From NCBI GenBank assembly GCA_002633005.1, contig NMRA01000215.1, positions 474,852-538,851 of the forward strand: DNA of 64,000 nucleotides, in the 5' to 3' direction. Below, one piece after another: positions 28,501 to 42,483 of the stretch (positions are counted from its first letter, which is position 1; each line of letters starts with the position of its first letter). The notes under the pieces were generated by a model. It saw only the letters and a program-made list of their open reading frames with translations, was not told where the DNA came from and did no database searches. The translations under genes were made by a program, and so were the position numbers. Source of the stretch: Phoronis australis. Its lineage: Eukaryota; Phoronida; Phoronidae.

Positions 28501-31156
28501 CTGCAATAGCTCAAGGTAGATCACCAAAGGTATACTCTGGGCTTTATGATAGCGAGGTCGAGTGACGGATCTGCCCGAAAATGTTATTATTTTGACAACT
28601 TTTTCACAATTATGCCGAATAGCATCAGGAAAATTATTCCCTTTGCCAAATTCATTTTCAGTTTATTATTCCGAATTTGATCAGCAATACTTAATATTTT
28701 GATCAAAGACACTCTGATAACACCGTTGTTTTTCGGTTTCAAACCAGAAACCCATAACCGAACAAAAGCTTATTTCTGTGTAATAAAAGCGTTCATTTTT
28801 GAAGAAATAGAGGAGCACGATGACTAAACATTCTGGATATTTTATCGCGTAAATATGAAAAACGACATGCTTTGATTTAACAGAACTTGTTAATTAAGCA
28901 GCAAAGTAGTTCACATTATTAATGAACTGTTGTTAGCTCGTATAGCAAACAGAGCAGCCGTTTCCTATAATGGTAAGAAAAATCAGTCAAATCTGCTGGC
29001 TGAGACTGACTAAATCAGCTCAAACGTATCGACGATTGTGAATATAAACTAAACGATAATATCTAAGCATAAAAGTTACAGCAGGCCGACTTACTTAAAT
29101 TTGGAAACGTAGGCAGATTTCTCCTCTAGTCCCTCTAGTTTGCCTTTTTAATATTCTCTTTCAAATTGAATGTAAACCAGACGTTCGATGCTAAGTTCTA
29201 ACGTGAAACAACGTACTGCCGAATACGAGATTAACGATAACATTATTTGGTAAAGTCAGTCCAGTTGATCATGGGTCGTACATGTAGGCTGCGGTTTAAC
29301 GTCTCGGCTTATCTCCTTCATAGTTGGTTATAAAGGTCGCCATGTCTCCATCAAAGATCTATGTAGGATGTTAATTTCACTACAGGCGGTCTGTTCCCTG
29401 TTTGTCTAATTACGCGTCTGCTAATGAGTAAGCGAAAGGCTAAGTATTTCTTAAATACTCGATCACAAGCTCTCGGGGTTCATAAGAGACAACTGTCGTT
29501 TTTTATGCGTTCGCTGCAGTGTTGAGCGAGTTTGCTTAACGAGTAACAGAAAGTATATTACTTTATTATTGAATTCCACTGTGGATTCATTTTGCAATAC
29601 CAACGCAACGTGACCACGATTGATTTTGACTACATGTTCGTGTATTGTGGTAATTTAAACAAATATCACGTGAAACTGAACACGCAGAGATTCATTCATA
29701 ACAAACTTATTTTATCCATGTAAAACATTCCACGCGCAGGAATAAATTTTGAAAAAAACACAGGAACAAAAATTGATCAAGACATATCTCAGACCCTTGA
29801 AATGGTGGACGTTAGGGAAAGATATCGCAGAACGAGTCAACAAATGAAGTAAATCTAACGTTGTAGTTACCACCGGAACAAACAATCGTGTGCACCACCT
29901 TCCACGTGCGAGTCATAAAAGCTATAAAAATAAAATACCATTACTACTTTCAGCACATTACGAAATTTACGCTCTTTGAATTATATATATGAAAAACGAC
30001 TAACGGGAATTGTTTGTGCGGACAGTTCCTGAGTATGTCACTCTCAGTTTTCATTGGAATACCTTCGTACATGTACTTGTTCATCTATCAGTTTTGTTTC
30101 TTAGAATTGGGTCTGAGGCTACGTTTTGTTCCTTCATACATGTACATGTAGCTCCCCCGACAAACGAAGGAAATGGAATGGATCTGGCTTGACGGCAATT
30201 TTGTGGACTAAATGAGAAGGGATTGCCACAACTGGTATTCAATTGTTCCTTGACATTGTTCTTAGTAAATGAAGCCCAGAAATTTGGACGCTCGGATACG
30301 GAAATGTCGGCATTTTTAAAGCACATACTTGTCCAGTGATTTTCTTTGCCCGAGTACACGTACCTTTCAGACAAATGGAACATATTTTAACCTAAATTAC
30401 TGGAATCTAGATTGCAAGACCATTTGTATTCTCGTGTCCTCTCTTGCACAGGGACAGTCATGCATTTGCTATTTTAGGCGCAAAAGTTCAAGATTCCAAT
30501 TTTTGGTCGTGTTTGGCACCTAAATTCTTTGCAGAGAATGTAGCAAGGCAAAAAGGCATGGTTTTATTGAATTTTTTCGCATGACTGTGAGAAACCCCAT
30601 TGAGCGTGCTTTCTGTAAGTTATGTCTTTTTCATGTGTCTTGAGACAGGGTGCAAACAGAGGCTTTAAATGACCCAAGGCCAATGATAATGTCAACAACT
30701 CGAACTGTGGTCTTTGCCCTTGTGTTACCGGGGATTTCCAAAACAGCTCCCTTGGGAATCTTTCGGAAACTCCATTTTCCCGACGCCTGCAGGTGGCTCT
30801 TAATGATAAGTTATAAAATTCGTTCGGAAAGTTGTATTGTTTACCACTTCCGGGGTCCCGAATAAGCAGTGGTCTTTAGAACTGCTGTAGGAGACATTTT
30901 TCCACATTTTCTTTCCCATGCCAGAAATGCAAAACGATCCCAAAATAACCCCTATGGGTGCTGAATTTTGTTGTAGTCTCTTTTGCAAATTCACCGGTAA
31001 TCCCATTTTGTGTCCCGGGGTTTGATTCACTTGATCTGCAATGTCGACTACAGAATAACTATATAGAAATTGTACATGCTATCATAGTTTAATACAGCAG
31101 TCTGTGATTTAAATGCGTTAAATCCAGGCAAACCATCCGTCAACAAAATACATGCC
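25562..31156. other. Intergenic DNA upstream of the receptor
   Basis: No convincing gene. Open frames of up to ~120 codons (e.g. 25830-26195 minus, 30081-30383 minus) show no known domain and no splice-linked partners. Part should be the receptor's promoter and 5' UTR. No clear TATA box was identified. Confidence 0.5.
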
Positions 31157-31616
31157 TAACATATAGTCATTCCACTGAAAGACCAGGTTTTCATCATTTC
31201 AATTTGCGGCTTTTGAGACCATGCTCTAAGAGAAGCAATACGTCCTACGGTTTTATAAAGAAATTGTCGGTTTTAAGGTAGAAAACCGATTTTTGATTAT
31301 TTTCGGAAAGAATAAAANTCACGGCAGTACGTGTGACGTACGTCCTCCCTGCGCTTGCCACTCCCTACTCACGTTTTCAGAAAAACGTGGTGCCCGTGGC
31401 GTCCGCAGAAAACGTACGAACAATAAACACGCACGGCGGGTTGTGACCATAGCTTAACATATAGTCATTCCACTGAAAGACCAGGTTTTCATCATTTCAA
31501 TTTGCGGCTTTTGAGACCATGCTCTAAGAGAAGCAATACGTCCTACGGTTTTATAAAGAAATTGTCGGTTTTAAGGTAGAAAACCGATTTTTGATTATTT
31601 TCGGAAAGAATAAAAT
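31157..31616. repeat. 161-bp direct duplication beside a single N
   Basis: 31157-31317 and 31455-31615 are practically identical over about 161 bp, separated by a 137-bp spacer that begins right after an undetermined base at 31318. Two perfect copies touching an N suggest an assembly or haplotype-merging artefact. A genuine recent insertion is the alternative. Confidence 0.8.
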
Positions 31617-31659
31617 TCTTGAACGGCAGCTACAAAACAACAAAATTGATTGCGTTTTT

Positions 31660-31860
31660 GTGACTTTTTGTTACAAATCGCCATATCTCGCCGTTGTACA
31701 CTTAATATTCGCTGAAATCAAGAACGGTGACTTACCTGTTTGATGCATTTAAATACTCGGCTATTGATGCAGCGTTAGACCGCGACAAAAGAGGCTGCAA
31801 GTTCAATTCCGCTCTGAGGCTGATCTCAGATATTAAACTTTCTCGCCCATAAAGTCACTT
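31660..31860 (+). repeat. tRNA-derived SINE-like repeat, copy A
   Basis: Contains the family block TTCGCTGAAATCAAG..GGTGACTT (31708-31735), then GCAAGTTCAATTCCGCTCTG, a B-box-like word, followed by GAGGCTGATCTCAG. The same order occurs at 44520 and 45725 and, inverted, at 60700-61170. Confidence 0.45.
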
Positions 31861-32443
31861 TAAACTGCCGGTTTCATCAAAAAATTGGATTCTATTATGA
31901 GTCCGGCAACAGCTTCAAACCTAACGGTACTTCGGCTGACGTGGGGTTTTCGTTCGTTCAAGTTCTTGTGGTGTCTCTTTAAAAACCTTGTTTATTTACC
32001 TGCCCTTCAAACCGCTTGTAGCCGCCACGTCTCACATGGCAGTTTACTAATTAATTCTTGATATTTAGCCACAAACAAAAATCCGCTTTCAAAGAAAGAT
32101 GGCCTCTTAATTAAAAACAGTTTTTGTGCGTGTCAGTTGTCTGGTTAGTAGCACTGAAGCACGAATGATAAGAAACGGTGCAAGTACTAGGACTACTTAA
32201 ACACAAAAATGGACGGCTCAGGAATACTTCTAATGTTTTAATGTTAGATAATCTTTGACTTCATGTTAGTTAAAACACGTTATAACACGAATTTAAAGGC
32301 GCTCAAGCCCTGTCCTGGGCCCGGATGAGTAATTTTTGAAATTTATTTTCGATCTTTCCGCTCTACTTTTGAGCGATCTGAAGATAAGTGCCTGTTATTC
32401 CACGCTCGAGTACATTATGATCTACACAGATGAGTTGCCAGCT

Positions 32444-32583
32444 CAGGTTTGCACTTGGTGACCCTAAGCCTAGACTCGAACTACAAACTAGAGTAAAAAT
32501 TGAAATTTCGAGTAAAAACTTTAGATTTCGAGTTTAGACTCGAACGTATAACTTTAATGCTGAGGTCATCAGGTGCAAACCAG
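32444..32583. mobile_element. 140-bp MITE, copy 2
   Basis: Ends CAGGTTTGCACTTGGTGACC and, inverted, CTGGTTTGCACCTGATGACC pair closely. The interior is rich in TCGAGT/ACTCGA words that pair with each other, so the whole element could fold. Related in inverse orientation to 19870-19987. Confidence 0.65.
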
Positions 32584-35243
32584 GATTTGACAATCGTCCA
32601 CATAAACAATAATATATTTGAGTACTAGTCTTGAGTTAGCACAAAGTAGATCGAAAAATGGCAGAAACAATTTCGAGTTCGATTTCCATTTCGAGTACAG
32701 AGTTATAACTCCTGGCCCTAGTGTCACAGAAAACTTTCTTCACGTACACATTTGCTTTTCTATAACAATGCCATCGCATTCCTGTCCTTATTGTCTCAAT
32801 TAAAATATGTTCCAACAAAACTCTTGGAATTGTTCTTAAGGCCACACTACTTAGGCGACCGAAGATAACCCGCCGTGACAAGCAACAAATGGGCGTGGTC
32901 TAAAGGAGTGCCCATCTCAAGTTTCTTTTGGAGCCGTCAAGCTTAAGCTTTGATGCATACCGAGAGAAAGCTATACGTTGAATTCTTAATATTATTGAAA
33001 CTAGACAGGAAATTTTCGTGCCGGGCTTTTAATTTAAGCGCTTCCCACAGGAAACTACGTCGCAAGCTCGACCTATAGATATCGGTATATAGGTGTATCC
33101 ATTGTTCAATTTGTTTTTCTTTCTCATAATGAAGAGAATGGTGAGTATTTGTCGGTAACCGTTTGATTTGAGCCCAAGGTACGATATTCGTGCGACATGT
33201 ATTCTTATATCAACCACGACGCAACAAAGGAAAACAAGGTCCCATATGAGACAACCATGCGACGCACTTACGACCGTCGCATGGATCTCGCAAGTTAAAC
33301 AACAGCTTGCGAAATCCATACGCCGTCATATGGAATGGGCTAGTCAATGCTCATTTTCGGATATGGTAATAGACATTGTGTTATGTTAAAGGAAGTCCTA
33401 ATCAAGACAAAATGGTAGCAATATAGCTGGTATCATTAGTGAGCAAAGAAATGGTAAAAATGCGCTGAAAATTTAGGGACCATAGTTGAGTCTCGATTCA
33501 TTGTTTCACGCAGCTGGCCACACGTCTCTTATTATTTCGTCTGTAATGTGGGGACAGTTTCCTTTTATGTTTATGTATTTATTTATATCACCTCCAAAAT
33601 AAAGAACGATTTGAGACCAATTTCCTAACCTTAAGTGATCTAAATGGAAAGTTATTTTTGTGATGATGAGTTTTAAATGGGCAATAACAACCGCACGTTT
33701 TGTAGGTTTTTGTTTTAGATTGCCATTTACTGTTATAAAATCGATTCCATTTTGTTCCTTACTCAGATTAGAACTGATATCTAGGTTTGGAAAGAATTAC
33801 CAAGTAATCATGGCTTCAAAAACCACTTTCTTTAACTTGCTTATCTCGACATGTAAGTTTGTGTCGCTAAGGCAGCAAATGGCCGTCGGAGGAATCCAGA
33901 CGATTTATTGGAACCAGTTTCATTCAACAAAAGATCAGAACGCAATTACGTTGCTTTTGAAGGCCAACGACGCATTTGAAGTGTTCAACACCAAACTGTA
34001 GTTTATTTAATTCCGAAAGTCTGAAGTCAAAGGGTAAGTTAACCTATGGAAGAAGAAACATTATACCAAGAGCGGAGAAATGGTCATCAAGGTATCACAA
34101 AGCGGTAGTCATTTGCCAGTTAGTAAGGTAGGGGAGAGCGAAATTCCCCGAATATACATAATGCCACAATATAAGCCTATGTATAACATAGCAATACGTC
34201 AAACGTTTCCGACAATCACACAAAGTATTTATATCATTAGCACGTTCGCAGTGGTTATCAGTACTGGAAATTCTCGATAAAATTAATTGCCCCAATCACA
34301 ACATCCCAGGTGACCCAGGACGAAGCTGACCAAAATGGCAATCAAGAGACCGTACTGGCGTTATGTTGTGATACAACTAGTTCATTCAGTTCACTCACCT
34401 TATTTCTGACCGTGTCCTGGCCTCAGTTGGCGTATTGACAGTACTAGGTGCATAAATGATGACAAAACAGATAAAGGTTGAACAAATAAAAAACAAAATT
34501 TAAATTACATTTACAATGCTTCGCTGTAAAATGGAATGTTCGTTGAAATGCGTAGCACAGGTAAAAAGAGTGTAGATGGTCTGATGTCTTTGGAAGTGCA
34601 TCAGACGTGCACAGGTCTCATAATTGGGGCCACTGCCACAAAACACATGAGCTAAAACTCTTGGGAGCTCTGTTATCAATCAACAGGTTCTTCACGAAAG
34701 AAGTTTTAAGTCTACCTGTCTACTTTAAAACTGAAACGGAGTTGCCATGCACTACACCTGTATATGTCGTAGGCATGAACTGGTGACATCCAGTAGCTTA
34801 CTCCTTAGCCTATAAAAGCTCAGGAATAGACTCTTCCGAGTGTTTAGGGGGTTCAACGTCAGTGCCGCAGTCAGGACACACTAGGCTCCTCATTTGGTCA
34901 ACGGTGTGTGCGTGTGTCGGGCTAGGTTACCAAAAAGATTGAATGACTTGTCTAACGCCCAATCAATCAAGACCCAGAAGGCCTTTTGAACCTTTTGGTT
35001 TGATCACGTTGGGAAAGTTCTTCTTGGTGCATGCAGAAGTTAAGCGATGTTCAATGGACTGGGTATGTAGACTACCCATTTGCGTAGACTCATCCTTCAG
35101 TAGGATATAGGAATAACATGATCAGATACACTAGGCAAAACGCTAGATCCTATCTTTGCGAGTCTGTCTGCCTTTTAATTGTCATTAATTCATACATGGT
35201 GTATATGGATAGTTTGTTCAATTGCAGAACTAGTAACGACATG
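32584..35243. other. Intergenic, no gene seen
   Basis: AT-rich DNA. The longest frame (33660-34001 plus, 113 codons) has no domain, biased composition or splice context that would support it. Confidence 0.5.
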
Positions 35244-35414
35244 GCTTTCTCTAGTGCTGTAGTGGTAAAGTTAGAGGTAAGTAGAGCCCAAAGTCCACCG
35301 TATCACATTGAGCACAGAACGTAACTTACGGTGCGTAGGCGCTATATTCAAATGCCAAAAGATGGTTGGCTGCGCCTACGTGCGCCTACGCCCCACTGCA
35401 GCACTGGCTTTCTC
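35244..35414 (-). mobile_element. hAT-like MITE, copy 1, with 8-bp target duplication
   Basis: The element is 35252-35406 (155 bp), with termini TAGTGCTGTAGTGG and, inverted, CAGTGCTGCAGTGG. GCTTTCTC precisely flanks it on both sides (35244-35251 and 35407-35414). Eight-bp duplications and CAGTG-type ends are hallmarks of hAT transposons. The inverse complement of this copy is found at 54735-54890. Confidence 0.85.
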
Positions 35415-35606
35415 CAATGCAACTGAACCACTACGAAGAAAATAAACTAGTCAACCATCGAACCGGTTTGTCAGTTCATCTTAAACTGTTGCCTCACCTT
35501 CAACACACATTCCTTGAGGTATTATACATATTGATGCCCGTTCTCCTTTTGGCATACGGTACGCGTGCAAGTTTCGATATTAATCAAAATCTCAAAATCT
35601 TTTGTA

Positions 35607-35674
35607 AGACTGTGCCAGTCCCTGACAATCACCACACCACAGACTGTGCCAGTCCCTGACAATCACCACATCAC
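35607..35674 (+). repeat. 34-bp direct repeat, two copies
   Basis: AGACTGTGCCAGTCCCTGAC and the following AATCACCACA are repeated in tandem with a 34-bp period and one mismatch. Confidence 0.8.
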
Positions 35675-38600
35675 ATTCGTTTAAGGTGAAACATCGAAGA
35701 TACCCTAATGTACTCAACCTGTACCTCAGGTCAGACAACTAGAATGTGTACCTTAATTTTTGCTGCATTCTCCAGCAACTTATGGCGTCAACTATTATCG
35801 TCAGAATATCCAAATAAACTCAATTAATGCACGAGGCCTTTCTGAGTTTTCAATAATAAAACTGTTATTTTTGAAACTGGCATGTCTCTGGGTATCCACT
35901 ATAAGCGAGTTTAAGGTGTACTCTAACAAGACTTTAGTAATCAATGTCTGTCAGCGTGGGACAGAGAGATCGGCTAATGTTGATTTTCTGGCGGGAAACC
36001 TAGATATTCTAACTCTAAATAGTAAACTAATTTAAACTAGTAGCCGAATGGCTCACATTGTTTAGACTTAGCTCAGCGTCAGAAGATCCAGACTTGCTCA
36101 AAACCAAATTCTATGGCGTAAAATGTCCACCTTCCAATCCTAGTAACACTTCGTTGAATTATAACCATCCCAAAATGTCAACGCACCTGTTCAAGGTCCG
36201 TTAAGCGACGTAATGGTTATATACGGATACAAGTATAGTTACACGCTAATTTTCCTCCGCTGAAATACGCGTGTTATCTTATAATATAAACACTTGGTCA
36301 GCCTCTTATGTTTTCACACATAACACAAATCTAATTTTAAATACACCAACAAAGCAATGCAGTTACGTACATGTATTCAATGTTCCACAATGAGAAAGTG
36401 AGGAAATCTCATCACCGTCTTCAAAACTCATCCAGATTAAGGCCTACCGTTCATGGGTAACGATTACCTTATAATTCTGTCACCTCGAGCCTTCTCTCGA
36501 GCCCGGATTGATAAATCATGGCAATTATTATACTCTGTCTGTGTGTGCAAGCAAAGACGAGGTGACAAATATATTCAAATCCTGTCCAATTTGTGAAACT
36601 ATACCTGAACAGGTGAATCGGTTTTTGTATACAGTACACACAAGTATGCGCTCATGCAACTTAATAGATACAGGTAAAAATCAAAAAACAAGTTAATTAT
36701 CTCCATAATGCTGGATTCAAGAGATTTTTCTTGCATTGATAACAATGGAGTTCATAAATCACATGGTACTGAATTAAAGCGGCCCAATTTTGAAAAGTCT
36801 GACTTGAGCAAAAACGCTGGGCCTTGTCACAACTTCGATTTCTGATTCATTCGATGAATACTATGTTTGGAGATAAACTTTATACCCCGTCACGACCCGG
36901 AAAGGTTGAGTTACAACTTGCACACTAAAAGGGACACCAAAGTGTGTTGGACGTTTCAAATGCAACTAGATCAGTTAAATCTTTCAAAAAATAATTTGCT
37001 GCAACCTTCACAATGGTCGCTCAAACGTTTGTAGCAAGCGTGAAATCTTATAAAATTTCCCAAATGGACTACCTTTATTAACGTATTAATCGACGAAGAA
37101 TTCGCTTTGTGATGCAGTGGGAAAGTGTTTTAGCCGAAAAATGATATTATCTCTGGGATTAGCAAGCTCTTAAACCAGGCGCGCATGACAGTTATGAACA
37201 CTTCTACGAACACCAGGGCTGCTGCGGAACGTCTCTAACGAAATTGCCCATTTTTTGAAGAAATGACTGTAAAAATGAATTCTCCCAGCACCCAATACCG
37301 CCACCCATCACACAAAGAGGTAAAGTGTAGACCTTGAATATACACTTGGGGCTTAAAGGCGAAAATGTTGTGAAAACTTTTGGTTTTTAGATCTCTCAAG
37401 AATACTTATGTTTCAGACAAAATGAACTTCACAAGCGAGATTAGAAAGGGAACAACTCTTAGCCTTTAGCCTGAGTTTGATTTTTTGTTAATCTCAATGA
37501 TTACGGATAACTTGTGCTCTGCGTCCATGTTAAAAAGAATTTACATTGCGAAATTAACCTGATCAGAAATTAGAAATCACAGAAGTGCTTTGAAGGAACT
37601 AAGGATATCAACACGTAGTTAAATGGCACGAATGTGGTGCACTGTGAACACGGCATTATACACGAACTACGTTTAACAGGAGGAATGGAATCTTAATGTC
37701 ATTTTACTTTTACGGTTCTTTTTATGAAAACCTTAGAGAGAATTTATGACAGATTTTCGGGTGACTTCCTTGATGTGCTACACGGCAAGATTGATGAGTA
37801 AGTAAATCTGTAAACAAAATGACTAAATACGTGTTTTGGGCTTACACGAAACGACAGCAAAACCTCTGAATACTTCATGTATACATACGTCCAGTGATCA
37901 ATGGGCCTGTGACCGACATTTTCCTGAAGAGCCTTCTTTCAATTTTGAATAAATGATGTTGTCTTGGTCATCTTTAAAATTTTTTTGACCGAAGCACAAG
38001 TTATAGATATGAATTACATTTGGGGTAGCTATAACTTCATGTAGGCATGCTCAGGCTTAAGTTGCACTTGCCATAAAACGTTGCCGTTGAAACTATTTAA
38101 TTTTAAAGGTCGGTATGTGGATCGCGTTGTGGAGAAAAGTGTTTCTTCGAAGTAATCCCATATCTTCCACCCGTCTGCCGACACGGTGTGCAGATGGGAA
38201 CACGTTATTTGCACGCTGTCGTCGCAAAGATGTCGTGTCAGTGCGGTGGCCAGTTTACAAGATGGAAATAGAAAGAGATCATGTATTAAAAATTTTAACT
38301 TTCTCAAAACTTCGAAATAGCACACCGTTAACTTAAAAACGTTTCATGTACATACAAATCTAAAGGTAATGTGAAAACTGATTCTATTGTACAAATTAAT
38401 GAATTTGACGAAACAAACGGGCAGGGTGAATGAAAAGCAACTTTCCATGGCTAGGTTTGTGAACGTGATCCTACATCGGAAGTTATCCTACGGTGTTTCA
38501 GCCAGTCAGAGACAGACGTGTCATTGGTCACGTAATAATATATGCGTAGCGTTCAATAACACTAGGGCCTCGCTAGGACCTCGTCAGAAAATCAAGACTT

Positions 38601-40985
38601 CACGAGATTACGCGAGATATTGCCGTGCATTTTAAGTGAGAGCACGTGATTTTGGCTAGACATTTGTCAAATACTGGTCTCCCATCATGAAACAACTCAA
38701 AAGCTGCAAAATCATAAAAGTGACTCCAACATTTCTAATAAAAGCGAGTAGTAAAATATCATTGAGTTATAATGTAAAGAGTTTTTGCGCTTCATTTGAG
38801 TTTCAAACTTTATAGACGGCCATTTTGGTTTTGAACGCGTCGTGTACTGACTTGTAAAACGTTAACAAGAGCTTACGTTGCAACATTGCGCGGCTTTGTC
38901 AGACTCGCAAGATTCTAGGCTTAAAAACACTGGTCACACCCGCGCGCATGACAATGACAACGAACGTCGCTGCACCGAACATAACTTCAGCCAGCTTCAC
39001 ATTCAACTGAAGGTTATCAAGGTAGCATTCCGTAGACGCGAGAATCTCACGAAAAAAGCAAGATCACTCAGTTCCCGCAAAATCACGCGACAACGTTGGC
39101 GAAAACTCACTAACGCAACATAGCAAAGTCCCGCACACGGAAAGATGAGATTGAAACATTGAATTATGGGAAAGAATTAATAAAGGATGGCAGACAATAC
39201 TTTGTTTCCTTTCCACAGGCGAACGTCTTTGTTCTACGGAGCGCAGTCCGGCTCTGCCATGCGGCAGAGTAATAACCATTTTCAACTAATAAACGTGAAC
39301 AGCAGAGTACATGCCTGTACATCCACTGCTGAAGAGAAAAATCACCTTCTGTGTTATCAATTGACTAAAGGCAGGTTCTAAGTCAATCTATTAGTTACAC
39401 TCCCCAGTTAAATAGAAAAAAACAGCATAATTGGTTCTGGTCTGCGCCCGACACATTTTGAATCTTGCGCCTTTCTGTTTAAAAAAGCTTTAAGTCAAAT
39501 TTCATGAACCACATCCAAGAAATCGCTTCTAATTTGAGTAACCAAGAATTTGAGAGTAGCTTCGTATTGGAAAGTGGACCTAATCAACTTCCTTGCAGGT
39601 TTGGTGTTTTTGTCACACATTTAATGAGCTGGTCTATAATAACATACGGTGTACTTTACTAAAATGTTTCATTATCCCTGAGCGCAAACCCAAATTACTC
39701 TCAGAGCGAGCTATTTGAATTATTTGAATAAATAATAAACCCATGACAGTGATCCGTAAATGCAAGATTTTAGCATACACTTTACTTATGGAGCAGAAAC
39801 AACTAGAATCCCATGATTCAGAACTCTAACACGTGATCCAGCAGTCCAACCTCACTGACCAATCACTTCGGTGACCGCCATTTTGCTAGATTACAGTAGT
39901 TTCCAGAGTTGGATAGATCTCTGCCAAACTTTGACAAACTTGGATAAACATCTTGCAAGAAGCATATGTCAGTTAACTCGAATTTTTGTAGTGGTAAAAT
40001 AACGCTTTTGTCGAACTCTTGTCGGAGATTAATGAAACGTTATTGCGCCTATTAGCTAATATGCGCAGTAAGTTGTCGCGATTGCGAGAGTCGCGTGGAT
40101 GGAGCAACACCTGTCGAGATTTTGTTGAGATACAGCCAAACTTGTAACGGAATCTTGTCGAAAACCAGTCTCGGTCTTGTGTGCCAATATTTTGTCCAAT
40201 TTCGACGTTGTTCAGTTTACTTTGAAAACTGTTGTAAGGTAATAAGATCTCGAACATTCTCGCTAACTCTCGCCTTTCACTCGAGTCTCGTGTGATTTCG
40301 CTTATTTCGCAAAATACGTGATTTACACTGAGAACGTTCTCCGGCTGTGGTGATTTTACCGAGAATCTTTTGAACTACCAATACGTGCCTTGTGAACTGA
40401 GAGCATTGGCTGTACTAATTCACTCTGCCGGCTCATTTGAGTCAACTGACCCAGGTATCTATATCGTTAAGTCGGACGTCGTCTTCAAGCTCTCTTAGCC
40501 GGAATTGAGCCGACTCAACCGGCGGAGTGGTTAGACCCCACCGTACAGTTTGCCTGCACTTGATTCAAATTGTCGGCTCCCACGGAACATCTGGCTATGA
40601 CATGCGATTGTACTAAAAACAATCAAAGGTCTTAGCTGGTTGACCCGACGGAACCGGCGAAGTGAAACAAGTGCAGACCATGTCATAGAATGGATTCTGA
40701 GGTGAGCTGCCTCTTTCACAGAGGTCGGCTTAACTCGCTCAAAGTGTTAGTAACGTTTGGCAATTTATCAGAAAGGAGTTGCTCTTACTGAGCGTTGGCG
40801 AGGCTCACAAAGCGTTCTTTTGATTGACTTAATATAGTTGACATCACTTTACTCGCTAAAACTGGGTTCAGTGCCCTTTTTGGGAGTGTGTCTATCCGCA
40901 GTTATTGAGATCTACTATTAGATGGGATTTAGACATTATTAGAGAGAAAGGCTATCACTACAGGCGCTTAAAATTACAATGGCGT
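35675..40985. other. Intergenic, no gene or defined element seen
   Basis: More than 5 kb with only short frames lacking domains. The region around 38820-40320 is richer in CpG than its surroundings and might hold a promoter, but no exon could be recognised. Confidence 0.45.
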
Positions 40986-41400
40986 GCAACAAAGTAAAGG
41001 TTGAGGAATAAAGTTTTATTAGCAAAGTAGCAGTTGTCATTCATTTGTTGTCTTTATCTCCAGTTTTTAAAGAGACGATCTCAGAGAGAAACGTAATTTC
41101 ACAGTCACTAACGCGGAATCGAAACCTATAGGTCTCCAATAACAGCCTAACGTTCTGCCGTTGAGCTAAAACCCCACTTGCTAAACGGCAGAGCATTTTA
41201 AGGGAAAATACACCAGCGTACACGTATGGCAGGCAGACAACGGCGAAAATATGGATTTTGTAATAAACCACAAAACACAACGGATGTTGGTGTTTTATAG
41301 ACCTGGACAAATCTAATGACTTCGAGAAATCTATCCTATCCAACAGCAATTCAAGAATGCGTTTTTCGGTCGTAAAATCGATAACATCTCTTCAAATGTA
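40986..41400 (-). repeat. SINE-like repeat, copy B
   Basis: On minus, the sequence from 41185 down reads TTTAGCTCAACGGCAGAACG...GGTTTCGATTCCGCG, a tRNA-like A box and B box. The block AATGCGTTTTTCGGTCGTAAAATCG at 41357-41380 (plus) matches 60869-60893 of copy F. Confidence 0.45.
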
Positions 41401-41999
41401 GTGTAGAATTTGCTATTCAGATTTGGTTTCAATAACAACCAAACAGGGGAGCCATGTAAACAAAAATAGCGGAGAATGAAGTTTTGTGTGCGAGGAGACT
41501 TCACCTCACAATCTAAGTCGGTACTAACTTCTGGTGAAACAGAATTTGGAATAAAGCAAAATATGAAATAATAGAACAAGGGGACCAGTTCTTGGCAAGT
41601 TAATTGAATTTTAAACATGAGTTTTGGCATATAACGTTTCCAGCATATGTTATTTATTAACAGTAAGATGACAGCGATACACCAGTGAAGGTAGTATTGT
41701 CACTATAAATGTTTTAAACAATATTAAGATTTTTAGCAAATAACTCCTTTAAATTATATTTTGAACATAAACGGTGAGTTACCAGTAAATTTTACGTCAG
41801 AAATGTGGAAACAATTTTAGTGGTACCTTCCCTGAGCAACTCAGTATATGCCATTTCGAAAAGTTTATTAAAAAGTTGTGGGACCAATTTTCCCTTCTTC
41901 ACTGCCCTTTCTACTTGTTGACAATGTAAACATGTTGGTAATTAATCAAATGAAAATCAATTAAAGCTCATTGGTCAGGCGAAGTCTAAGGAATTGGGA

Positions 42000-42450
42000 C
42001 TCATTATTGGTTCTTGTTTGTTTTTGGAGGAGCTTTTATGAAATTTTCTATTTAAGCTGCATTCCCCTTTGTTTAGGCGGTTAAAAATGAAAAGCGAAAA
42101 TGGAATTAGGACTTTTACTCTCATAAAATCCGTGTTGTAATATCGATAGGATTCCATTTCCGTTACTTGCTCAAGACACAGGCAATACGTGCATAATCCG
42201 CAATTATTTCAGGGTCGGTCATCCTCAATAAACTCTGAAGCGTTTTCTTGAGTCGTCGATGCTTTCGATTTTCTTGTAACAGAAATAAAACCCCGTTACA
42301 GTAAGGAATAACATAACATCAATTTCATTAGGGTTAAATGTCCAAATTTTCGTTTTTAGCCAGCTAAACAGAGAGAAATACAGCTTTAAGAGTGAATGAT
42401 ACAAAAATACGCGTTTTCTAAAAAATCTTGGAGGTTTAGAACCAAATACA
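42000..42450 (-). repeat. Dispersed repeat body, related to 51000-51290 and 60450-60700
   Basis: Shares in order the words AGGATTCCATTTCC, CTCAAGACAC, AAACTCTGAAGCGTTTTCTTGAG, GATAAAACC.. and ATTTTCGTTTTTAGCC with the two other copies, all in the same orientation and about 70-75% alike by eye. It is probably the non-tRNA part of the same family as copy F. Confidence 0.5.
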
Positions 42451-42483
42451 GTAACGGACAAAAGTACTCAGATAAAATACGGT

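Noticed and set aside
35118-35324. Conserved small protein shared with 54830-55027
   Set aside because: The shared VVKLEVSR stretch is just the common terminus of the two hAT-like MITE copies.
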